A stretch of 64,000 bases of DNA from Saccharina japonica (Eukaryota > Sar > Phaeophyceae > Laminariales > Laminariaceae), in the NCBI GenBank assembly GCA_008828725.1, contig MEHQ01000660.1, positions 9,429-73,428 on the forward strand, given 5' to 3'. The position numbers and the translations under genes were made by a program. This document shows, piece by piece, positions 32,783 to 44,000 of this stretch (its first letter is position 1; every line of letters begins with the position of its first letter). The notes under the pieces are model-generated. The model was given only the letters and a program-made list of their open reading frames with translations. It was not told the DNA's origin and searched no databases.

Positions 32783-33866
32783 GAAATAAGGGGTGACTAC
32801 CTACCGTACGTATACAGCAGTGTGTACGGTAGGTCCGTGGCACGGCAGGTATTGGGGTGGCACTTTTGCACCCCAAGTGTTTGCCAACCATAGCATCAGC
32901 CATTGCGACTGAGGTTGCATGCGTACAACGTAGAGGTGCAACTTCGTTTTTGCTGAGGCTACGATACTCACATCGCGAGAGCTCTCCTTATCTCACCCAA
33001 CAACTCAGCGTGGGTGGAAGATTAAGGGCAGCCGGATGAACTAACTCTCCCATGACCTATATACGGTATAACGGAACATGCAGCGTGGGTGGAAGGTTAA
33101 TGATAACCCGACGAACTGACTCTACCTATAACGAAACACGCAGTAAAAATACTTAATAATGTAGGGTTTTCTAAACGATAATGGTATGCCATGTAAGGCT
33201 TATGGCTTATTGGGTAGTTCCTTGGTTGGAGAGAAGAGCCCGCCAGTCACAACCATAACCATCGTTTTGCCAAAAATTGTCACTGGGACCACAACCAAAC
33301 GACGCTTGCTACGGTGGAGGCGTTTCTGCCTTCTGAGGGGGGTCACTGATATACTAATAATGATGGGGATCTCTCGCGGAAAAACACGTGTGGATCTCTC
33401 TTGGAGAAACACGCAGGTGGCTTGGTGGCACCTAGTGACCGTGAGGTTCACTGTTGTTCAATATAACAGAAAATAAAGAGATGGTTTGAAAGGTGGCGCT
33501 CATGTGGCCGCGCTATAGAGAGCGGTGGTGTGTTGGGAGAGTTGGGAGAGTGCGCTCGATGGGGCTCACAACGCTGACTGGTGCAATCGCATGGTGTGAT
33601 CACCCTAATAGGTTGGTCACAACATATTCTACATGACTACATGACCCGCATGGTACGATCATGTGTCCGTACCCGTAGTACCCCATGTTCCAGTACCCTA
33701 TGTGTGATACGATATGCTACGAGTAGCCTGTACTCTACAATTCACAGCTGACGTCGTATTTATAATAATTTTATTTAATTATTGTTTGTCCGGCCGATAA
33801 TCTTACCGTATCTCGAGGTAGATCTACCGACATCGGAATCATATACGAACATACATGACATTATTC

Positions 33867-34198
33867 CGTATGCCGGTCGCCCCGGTGGGCTAGCAGGTAA
33901 CCACGAAGCGTGATAGCGTCAAGGTCGCGAGTTCGAGCCCCCCCGAGTGCATGCTCGTACGGAATTTTTCTCGCAAACAAACATCTTGACTAGCTGACAG
34001 CGCGAGAGCGTGAGTTAGCAAAATTCGACGAAGATCGACGAGCGTTGGGAAAGCTGAAACCCTCTTCGCGACAAAAATCAAGGCAATAACCGTAGTGAGG
34101 GAGGACCCTACTTCTTTGTGATCCCGGATCTGAGTTACGACTAGGGAGGGAGAAAGACAGAAGTGCGAAGCTAATAAATGGGATGAAAAACAAAATCT
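33867..34198 (+). repeat. Putative tRNA-derived SINE
   Basis: The head has A-box-like GGTGGGCTAGCAGGTAACC and B-box-like GGTCGCGAGTTCGAGCC with tRNA-like spacing. A body of about 230 bp follows and ends CTAATAAATGGGATGAAAAA with an A-rich tail. The last 145 bp match 21644-21810. The T stem does not pair well, so it is not a functional tRNA. Confidence 0.45.
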
Positions 34199-34513
34199 GA
34201 GGGCGGTGGCTTATTACTTGAGGAGCGCTATACCTCACCCAAAAACTGATTTTGACGAAAATAAAAGTACTACTTACTACGTACCCGATGAAGCATCCCG
34301 TGGACTACAACAAAAGTAAGTATAACACGAAACACATTGCCCAATGCAACCTCGTACATGGAATTCCCGTGTCATTCAGAAATAATCGTAGACGTTTCAG
34401 CCAAAAAGTGGTACGACCTTTCTCGTCCTAGCACGCATGCACCCAACCATCGTATCATATCAACCATGATTGTATTTATGGTTGGGGATCCCAATGCAAA
34501 CGTTAACACACGC

Positions 34514-34947
34514 ACGCATGCTACGATAGAGGTGCGCCATGTTTTTTTTTTTGCCTCATAAGGGTGGTCACTTATTGAGACGCTCTGTACCTCACCCAAA
34601 AACTGTTTTTGGAGGAAAATAAAAGCGCTAGCGTATTTACCCGATGAACGAAAATCCCACGGCCTACTTTAACTATTACGAACACACTAATTATTTTCCA
34701 ACGAGTGCTACGGTAGAGGTAGCACTTTTGGGCTGAATCGTTTTCTGAACGATCGGGCTCCTTAACCCAAGTTCGTCGGAATTTCATTTTTGTGACGAAA
34801 TATGTTTCAGAGTATACTTCGGTCATGATATTTCTCATCCGGCATCACTTTTTATTTTCCTCCAAAATCTATTTTTCGGTGAGGTATGGCGCTCCTTAAG
34901 TGAGGAGCTCAGAAAAAACATGGTGCACCTCTATCGTAGCATGCGTC
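34514..34947. mobile_element. MITE family 1: a forward left end and a complete reverse copy
   Basis: A forward end (CGCATGCTACGATAGAGGTG, then TACCTCACCCAAAAACTG) occupies about 34514-34630. A complete reverse copy spans 34705-34947, from GTGCTACGGTAGAGG to CCTCTATCGTAGCATGCGTC, and keeps the uninterrupted CTCCTTAACCCAAG site that is split by a TTAA element elsewhere. A further end fragment follows to about 35010. Confidence 0.7.
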
Positions 34948-36385
34948 TTCCGACGATAGAAAAAAAATCAGGCAAAAAGTGCTATCTCTATCGTAGCCCT
35001 CGTCTTGATATAATGTATACCCAGCATCTGGATGGGATTGATTGCGCATTGGAGCTTTGAACTCACGAAAGGTTTATCAAATCGGTTGTTTTGGAGTTCC
35101 TCGAAAACGAGAAGCCTAAAAAAATGTAGTCACAAAAAAACCTAGCCAGAAGCTCTCGTGGTACGAGGCTGGGACTGCTGTCGACTGTAACGCGTCTCTC
35201 GGGGGGTCCATTTAAAAAAGAAACAACCACGAGGAGTTGTGTACCTTGAGGACTGCCAAAACACGAACTTGTGAGGGAAATGAACAAAGGTTCGACTCGA
35301 GGAAAGGAAGGAGGAAACTTATGCGCTCAAACTCGAAGAACAGCAGTTCCATGGGGCAAGGTGGGGCATACGGTACGTGGGCCGGCCAATTAAAAACGCC
35401 TTCTCTGGGCAAACCCTAGAACCTTATTGTGACACCCCGTTCTTGATCGATTTTTCTGAATCCAATTTTTGTAGCGCCCTCCCTTACTTACAAAACGAGC
35501 CTTACTTTCTTAGTAGAGTATTCCTTATTATTGTGTCTTATATACTATTAGTACTGTACAACGGATATGTACCAGGTATAACACTAATGGGGGTAGATAG
35601 CATAGCCACAGGGTACTTCCTCAGCCCCAGACAGAGTCACGGACAAAACAAGTTGGGCCATGAGTACTCTGCTGTAGTGACCTATTAATAACATAGAGGC
35701 TAGCGGCATGCCGGGGGTGTGTTGGAAGTAAGCGGTGGCGACGGAGGTCGAGGTTCTAGAGGAGGCGGGAGGAGGGATAGGAGCGGTGGTGGTGGTGGCC
35801 GTGGTGGTGGGAGCGGCGGCGGGAAGTAAGCAGCGGTGTCGGTGGCGCTGGAAGTGGAAGCAGAGGTAGAGGTAGCATCATCGACCAGGGGTGTTTGGGG
35901 CGCGTTGTCAAGCAGAAAACATATCATCGTGGGCTCGAATAATGCATTCGTAGTATGTCGATCGCGTCACAATATGCTCTTATCGTGTGTATGCTTCAGG
36001 AATCTGCTTTCTTCTCAGCTTGAATAACGTGTTCTCGGCAATGCTAGGAGATGATTTCCGGCATCATGACTCGGGAAGGGGGGGCGAGGAAATACACTAT
36101 GTACTTGTTTTGCCTAGATAAGCACCTGAACGCGCCGCCAGTCATGGACATTTCATGACAATCCCGTAAAATATCCACTTGAGACCTATGCATACGGAAC
36201 ACCCACTAGAGTCCCATGGGGAGTCCAATGTCAGCACTATGATTTCATGACGAACCCACGGGAACCCCATGGGAAGTCCCGTGAGAACCCCATGGGAAAT
36301 CCCGTGGGAGTCCCATGGGAGCGCTACGATCCCAAGGAAAACCGCGGGAGTCACATGAAAGACCCTTGGGAGTCCCATGGAAGGT

Positions 36386-36705
36386 GAATGCTACGGTAAA
36401 GGTGCACCATGTTTTTGCCTTCTGAGGGTGGTGACTTGAGGAGCTCTATACTAACAGTAAGTCAAAACATGATTTTGGAGGGAAATAAAATGCTATATAA
36501 CCGATATGAACAATCCCATGGCCTAAGCATGAAATTAAAAATATCAAAATTAAATAAAATTGTTATAAATACGTCAGCTGTGAGTTCAACCGATTGAATA
36601 TTGCAACACAATAATGAAAAATTCCGACGGTTTTTGATTAAGGAGCGCTGTCGTTCAGAACAAAATTCAGCCAAAACCTGCTACCTCTGTATGGCAGCAC
36701 GCGTC
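36386..36705 (+). mobile_element. MITE family 1 copy inserted in the CCATGGGA array
   Basis: Starts GAATGCTACGGTAAAGGTGC and ends GGCAGCACGCGTC. Internal blocks GGTGGTGACTTGAGGAGCTC and AAAACATGATTTTGGAGGGA match the family. Array units flank both sides. Confidence 0.65.
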
Positions 36706-39220
36706 GGAAGACCCAAGGCAATCCCATGCGAGACTCATGGGATTCCCAGGGGAGATCCACGGGAGTTCCGTTGGCCAGCATTCTAACGCCATGGGAGACC
36801 CACGATAATGCTTAAACCCATGGAAGGCCCACGGAAAGCCCGTAGAAGACCCCTGGAAGCCCCACCGGAAATCCATGGGAATCCCATCGGATTTTTTTGA
36901 CCTTTGGAAGGGAGCCCCATGGGAGACCTATGGGCCAGCATTGGGGGTCCCATGGGAGTCCAACGGGAGACTCATGGGAGTCCCACGGGATCAACTACGA
37001 ACTCATGGAAGTTCCGTGGAAGACTTAGTGCACCGCAATCCCATATAATCCCCATGGTAGTCCCGTGAACCAGCACTCTAAACCCGGGGGAAGGCGCACG
37101 GGAGGACCATAGAAACAATATAAACCAATGGGAGTATGATGGAAGTCCCATGGGAGGCCCATGGGAGTTCCATGGGCCGGCCCTGTAACCCCATGTAAGC
37201 TATGGAGAGTCCGATGTGCATATTTCAAATATACGGAAGACCTTTAGAATGGGAGATCCGTGGCCGAGCATTACAAGCCTAAATTGGTGACTTACTCATG
37301 CAAGGTGCATGGGAGTCCCATGGGAGATCCGTGAGAGATACATCGGAAACCCCTTGGAAGCCCACAGGCCAGCACTATAATACTCTATGGGAGTCCCATG
37401 GGTAGGCTATGGGATCATCACGATCACATGGGAGACTCGTGGGATACTCATGGTAGACTCATGTGTATTGTTTGCCTTTTATGCGGAAGGCTCATGATAT
37501 TGTTAGTAGCACCAAACGTCCCATAGGGGTGCCATGGAAAAACCATGGGAACTGAAGTCGCACGGAAATACCCATGAGAGTCCCATGAGAGCCCCAATGA
37601 GGCAGCACTGTACAGCTGTAGAAGTCGAAAGGAATCTCCACGGAAGTATCCTTGCGACTCCCATGGAAATCCCATGGGATATCCACGAAGTTCCCATGGA
37701 AACCCCCCGGGCCTGTCATGGGGTTCCCATGGGTCCTAGATGGGACTTCCATGGGATCATACGTAGCTCTGGCCCATTGGACTTCAATGGGATTCCCATG
37801 GGGCTCCCATGACGTGATATTGATTAATTGTCTGTTTCGAAAGCCCCATGGGAATGGCAGTGTTGTTATGTAAGTCTCGCGGCAGTGCTACCATTTACGT
37901 CCCATGGAAGTCGCATGAAAACCCCATGGCATCATCATGGGGGCACCATGGGCGCATCATGGAAGGACCATGGAAGCACTCTGGGCGTGAGGTCCCATGG
38001 AAGTCCCATCGAATCCCACGGATTTGCCATGAAAATACCTTGGTGGTCCCAAGGAAGCACCATGAAAATGTTATGGCAGTGCCTGCCATATGGAAGCCCC
38101 ACCCGAGATCCCTACGGAAATCCCATAAAGGCCCCATGGGACTCCCAAGTGGGAGCCCTAACGTCCAATGGAAGAAACACGGAAGTTCCATGGGAGTTCC
38201 ACAGAAGCATAATGGAAGTCCCATGTGAGGCCCATGGAACGTCCCATGGGACTCCATGGGAGAATTGAAAACATACCATTGAAGCACGATGGAACTCCCA
38301 TAGGTGCCCCACGGCAGCACAAATGTTCCATGGGAGTCCCATATTAGTCCCATACAAATCCCATGGGAGGCTCACGAAAGTCCCAGAAGAATGTAACGGA
38401 AACAAGCTCATGGGAGTCCCATGAGAGTCCCGTAGGGGCGGCACTAAAGTCCCAGTGGAATCACCATGTGGAAGTCCCATTGGAGTCTCATGGCAGTCGC
38501 TTGGCACCTCCATTGGGTTCGCGTGGGAATTTCATGGGGTTCTCAAGGGACTTCCATGGGAGGCCCATGCGAGTTCCATGGGGTTATAATGCTTCTATGG
38601 GACTTCCATGGGACTTTGGCGGTGCTTCCATGGTACTTTCGTGGGGTTTCCATTGTCCTTCCATGGGCCTTTCATGGGACTCTCATAGGATCCCGTTGGA
38701 TTGCCTTGGGAATCTAATGGGACTTCCATGGTGCTTCCATAAACTCCCATGGAATTATAGTGTCCCCATGGGCTTCCATGGAACTTCCGTCGGAATGCAT
38801 CATCCTGGGGGACTGCCATGGATCTCCCATCGGGCCCCCATGGTATTTTCATGGTGCTTTCACGGGCCCCGACTCTCATGGCACGTCCATGGGGTGATAG
38901 CACTCTCATAGAACTTCTATGGTGTTTTCCATGGGACTCCCATGGACCTTCCATGGTGCTTCGTGTTTTCACGGGAATCCCGTGGGGCCATCGCTCCGTG
39001 AGCATTCCATGGAATTCTATAAGACTGCCATGTGGCTTCCACGGAACTTCCGTGGGACTCTCCTGGGACTCCGGGACTCCCATGACTTCCATGGGACTTC
39101 CATACGAGTACAGTGCTCCAGGTGCTTACATGACTCTTCTATGGAGCTCCCCCATGGGACTCTCATGGGAATTCCCTTGGACTGTCATGGGTTTTCCTTA
39201 CTTCTATGGTGGTGCGATGA

Positions 39221-40058
39221 GGGCGTGTCTTAACTTCACTTCGCGGGCATTGGAACGGAACGAACGTAAAATCATGTGCCTGAAAAAGTGGTGCTGATTG
39301 GATATTGAGAAAAAAACCACGCGAACAGATTCCAAGCGTTCCAAGTTGCCCGTAAGTTTGTAAAGAGGAAGCGTATGTGTCAAAACAGTAATCCTTGTTC
39401 AGCAGAACCGAACGGCCCACTTGGAACGAGATTCACGGCAGTTGATTGGTGCTGGAAGTGTTGCAACTGGTTGCCACATTTGCTGGGAGGCCCACGAGGG
39501 CATAAGGCAGAATGAGATGACATGGGAGCACGCGATGGAGCACGTGCAGACGTCACAGGCCTCGCCTGCGGTAGGAGCCACGCGATACGGCCATGGCCTT
39601 TACAGGAGGCTCACGAGGGAAACATTCGGGTGGCGAACGAGACTGTGGCGATAGATATCTAGCAAAAACGCTGGACCGATGTTCACAGAAGCACCAGGAT
39701 ACCTCGTCGAGCCGCGACGGCGATATAATAACTTCTAGATTTGTCCCGAGGGTGCCACTTGGACGGCTAGCACTGCTTGGTCTGAGGCATCTCAGGCGCT
39801 CTATTTGCATGTGAAGCTATCCTCTGTACCAGGAGCACTCGCTGCCTACGTGACGGTACCCCTGTCCTAGAGTTCAGCTGCACAGTCCCGAGGCAAATTT
39901 CATGGGTTACTTTCTGTTGTGGCCTGTTCCAGGATCGGGTGCCTAAAAAATCGATCGGACACAAACCGCAAAAACAGCATGGAATGGAACGAACGAACGC
40001 GAATAGTCTCGTTCCGTTCCAGCCATTCCAAGCTATCGAATGGAGTTAAGACACGCCC
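39221..40058. mobile_element. 838-bp TIR element (GGGCGTGTCTTAACT) with TGA target duplication
   Basis: GGGCGTGTCTTAACT at the left and its exact complement AGTTAAGACACGCCC at the right; the inner arms share GGAACGGAACGA-type motifs. TGA flanks both sides (39218-39220, 40059-40061). A 3-bp duplication with G-rich ends fits PIF/Harbinger-like or related elements. A 77-aa open frame at 39421-39654 is unlike any transposase I know, so the element is probably non-autonomous. Confidence 0.7.
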
Positions 40059-40401
40059 TGAGACTCCCATGTGGGATTTCCATGGGGTTTCCATGGGACT
40101 TCCATTGGCCTTTTCCATGGCACCTAGATGTCCATGAACGTCCCGCAAAAAGTGCCCACATGTGCTGTATATGTACAGCAAGAATTTGCTGTAAACGAGG
40201 CGTATCTTCGCAACAAAACTACCGCTTTGATCCGAAATATATACCGGTGAGGGACATTTCCATTGAATGTTAATATAAAAATCGTGCTTATTAACGGTCA
40301 GAGCGGTGCGTAATATTACTGTATACGTATGTATATATCAGGTGTACGGGTACTGTAAGTACACAGTACGACCAAAATGTACCTACTGCTGCTGTTGTGC
40401 T

Positions 40402-40768
40402 ATTACGGGGGACCATAGTAAGGGCCATTCTTATCGGAGCCATATATTTCCAAAATTTCCAAAATTTCCAACATTGTTTTCGCGCAATTTTCTAGATTTC
40501 CATTTTTTCCATTTTTTTTGTTCCATTTTTTTATTGGAACGTGAAGCCTTCCAAACATTTTGCTCTCTGAAGAATTTCCAATATTCCCAATATTTCCAAT
40601 ATTTCCAAGGTTTTTTTTGTTTTTGGAAAAAAATATTGGAAATTATGGAAAAAAGCTGATCGATAAGAACGACCCTAAGCAGGACTTATGGTAGACACAA
40701 TAACCTATATATTTACCTATTGTCCCGAACAATATTTGGTCCTATTTACTATATGGTCCTCCGTTTTA
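40402..40768. mobile_element. ATTACGGGGGACC-type MITE split by a nested element
   Basis: Left end ATTACGGGGGACCATAGTAA, right end CTATTTACTATATGGTCCTC and CGT. The interior ATGGTAGACACAATAACC lies right of the nested element at 40422-40675. Confidence 0.65.
40422..40675. mobile_element. 254-bp TIR element (GGGCCATTCTTATCG) with TAA target duplication
   Basis: Ends GGGCCATTCTTATCGGAGC and the inverted GCTGATCGATAAGAACGACC-C. TAA flanks both sides (40419-40421, 40676-40678). The interior is an AT-rich ATTTCCAA minisatellite. The TAA duplication fits PIF/Harbinger. Confidence 0.65.
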
Positions 40769-41053
40769 CAACAGTACTACTGTACATAAACAGAGCAAGT
40801 GACTTCCAGGGAGATACTCCAGGATGAACAGAGAAGAGTGCATAATACCTGGTATGATATACGCAATAATACTCAGGAGTGTGTACTTACCTGGTACAGG
40901 TGATGCGCCTGCGTTGTATTATAGGAGTCGGAGATACACAACGTTCAAGTGTTCGCACTCGCTCATACTGTACGGGTACCTAACGAGTCGTACTTGTAGA
41001 TCGTATTATACGAGGATTGTTTTTTTTTTTCCAAATGCGCGGGTAATTGTTGG

Positions 41054-44000
41054 GTGATGTGGCCGTTTCGCTTTGAAACCGCACGTGAAAAAAACGCCCG
41101 TAATTACTCCGCGTTACCATTCGAGATGCTCGCTGTCGATGCTGCGAGCATGTATGTGAGAGTCATGCAGCTGCAGCAGAAGAAGCCCCCCGCCGCGGCG
41201 TCTGAGGCGTGGGCTTGCACCTACATCTTACAAGCTTGCCAGGATGAAGGTTTAGCATACGCACAGCGCGCACGATAATAACATATCGTTGTGGGCTACG
41301 GACACCTCTTGCGTTCGGTCATCCCGCACACAACTGTGCCATGGGCCACACTTCGTTCCGGCAGCTGTCAAAGCTTATGGCTCTCTCAGCTAGCTGCAGC
41401 TGGATCTGCCCTGCACAATCGGAATGCATGTGAGACCACGAGGTACCGGACAAGCTTTGCGCATGGGGTTCTACGTTGTACCTCTACACGGCTCCTCCTT
41501 GTTTCAAATGGGCCTGGTTATGTCGTACCCTGGTACGTACAGTATACAGTATAGTTTGTGAGTCAGCGAAAGTACTTGCTTAACTAAGGTTAGACGGCCT
41601 GCCTGGAGATTATCGTAATACGAGCGAGCGTTGTGCTAACGAGACACACTGACCGCCGCGAGACATAAATACCCCCGTGACAATGCTCGTACTGCACGTA
41701 CGTAGCGCCCTCGTGAAGTAGCACCCCGTGGCATAATCTCCCGTGGCATATCGTCCGGTGACATACCACTAGGTTCGACACCCCCAGTTCAAGGTTTATG
41801 ACGGATACAGATGGCGATTCGAATGACAAGGCAATTCTCGACCCGACCGGTACAAAGGTAAGCTTGGCAGTACGGTATATTCCACAGCATGGTGCAGCAT
41901 CAGCCGTCTAACCGCGAGTTATTGCTTTCTTCCTTGGTGGAAGTTGTACTGTACCTTACGCCACATTCTATTAATAGTGTACTAGAGTCGAGTGCCTGAC
42001 ACCGAAGGGCGACACCCTCGCGTTTGGGCATGCCGGGCATCGGCGATTCGTCCCATGTACGTAGGGGCTCTGTATATACGTACAGTGTACTGTACAGTAC
42101 AGTACAGTACAGTACATACGTACGAACAATTCATTTGGTATTCACTCGTTGCCTCCATATATATATTATAAAAATTAGAAAAAAAACAACAGCTGTGAGC
42201 TCGAGGATTTCGTCGAAGCTCATCTTTGCTAGCTGAGTGTAATACTTCGATCGCGCGTACTTACGGATTTTATACGTATGTCCTCATGTAGGGTGTACAT
42301 CCCGTATGAGGGGGACACAATCTGCGGCTGTAGAATTCAGGAAGTGTGTGTCTATTTGTGGGGGGAGAAATAATTAAAATAAATTAAAATTAAAATTAAA
42401 ATTAAAATTAAAATTAAACATACCAGGTATACTATACCTGGTATATATGTAGCGGAACGACTGTAAATGGCGGCAGGTCGTTTGTACTCTATACGGAATA
42501 TAGCTTAAGCGGAAAATATCACCAGATAGATGGCTCAGGATGGCTACTCGGTTTGACGCTCTCAAAATCACGTCCCGGGCGTGCATTAAGTAGGCCAGTA
42601 GGCTCGTTTACAGTATCTGTACAGTAATTACAGTACTCTGTCTGCATTTGAACCGATATCTGTGAAAGCCGGCTGTATCCAACGATATAAACGTAACTCC
42701 AAGCAGGTTCTTCATGAAACATACCGAAAACCAAGCAGGTTCTTGATGTAATATACCTACAAGGTAAGCCCCAAGCACTCTAGATTACCTCCTCCGTGCG
42801 GTACAAATGGGTTCATTCGTTTTGTTTTTCTTCGGTTGTCATCGTGTGGTGGCGCCGTGCCGACTTCAGGTGCTCATAACGTCGGCGGCGGAAGGAGGCG
42901 GTTACGTTTTGAATAGCATGCCCATTGGATCGGCTTTGGGAGTGCTAACACTTCCAAGCGAGAGTCACGTCGACCCGCAGAAGGTTTCACTTCAGAACGA
43001 GACCGTGTACGCCGCACCGCTCTGCACGAGTCGGGATGGCAGTCACGTCTACGTGGTCTACCCAATCGACAATCGAAAACGTGAGCCTCGACTATTGTTG
43101 CTATGCGAAGCAATACTACTACTGCTGCTGTGTATGGTACGGAACCATGCGGCACAGCAATGCGGCAACAAAATTAGCCGCTTTGGCAAACAGGTTTTAG
43201 TTGGAGCCAGTACTAAAGTGGGCCAGGCGGGTACGTACATCAACGTGTGTTCACACCGCACCTCCTCTCGTGCGCCGTGACCACCTGCACGAATTCGTAT
43301 TGACGCATTTCAAGAGCAAAAATGTCGTCCCGTGGCCGACCGAAATCGTTTTTTTTTTGTGCAGGAAATCGAGATGTACGACCTGGCATTCAGCAACTGG
43401 ACGTGAGTTTGACGCACCCCCGACGCTTGACACGAAACGGCAAAACTCTCCGCGACGACAGGCGATTGGTCGAGGAGTGCATGCTAACAATATTGTGGGG
43501 GTCAGTGGCCCATATCTAGGATAGAAGGGTTGCTGTGAACTACAGCAGTAGCATGTTGTGCTGAAGTCCTCATGAGCCATGCTTTCCCCACGAACGAAAC
43601 GTGCAATTGCCGCAGATCAATCAGTCCCCCGCTTACACCTGCTCAAACATTTCATGCGGTTGTCCGAGAACTGTGACAGTTTTCCTTGGTATGCCACCGA
43701 CAATACTTGCCCGTACAGAACCGGCGTTCAAAGCTCGCAAGGAAAGCCGCACATAGCATTGCGTGGACGGCCCTTAATATCCAATATATATATATAAGTA
43801 TACAAGCGCAAAAATCGGAGCGCTTCGCGCGCCTTATTTTTTCTTCTTGGGCTGCGCAAAGCGAAGGCTGTAGGTGGTGATCCATGTGGAATGACAACCG
43901 ATCCTAAAACAAATAGGTTTATTAGATCGGGTTTAACGAACTTGCTGAACCTCTTTGCTCCCACTGGTGGACACGCTGGCTTCACGAACGTCAGCCCACA

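Larger units (their letters stand above)
36170..40135. repeat. CCATGGGA minisatellite array with internal strand reversal
   Basis: Degenerate units of about 10-25 bp built on CCCATGGGAGTCCCATGGGA fill the region. Up to about 38480 the units read GGGAGTCCCAT-like on +; beyond about 38520 they read GGGACTTCCATGG, the opposite strand. Two transposable elements interrupt the array (36386-36705, 39221-40058), after which it resumes until about 40135. Open frames through it are by-products of the repeat. Confidence 0.85.

Noticed and set aside
37448-39297. Open frames of 130-180 codons in the CCATGGGA array
   Set aside because: They translate a short degenerate repeat in both directions (MGLPWDFHG-like) and contain two transposon insertions nearby.
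41785-41858. Possible exon ending DGDSNDKAILDPTGTK before GTAAGC
   Set aside because: No acceptor gives a frame compatible with the neighbouring phase-0 exons, which already join well.
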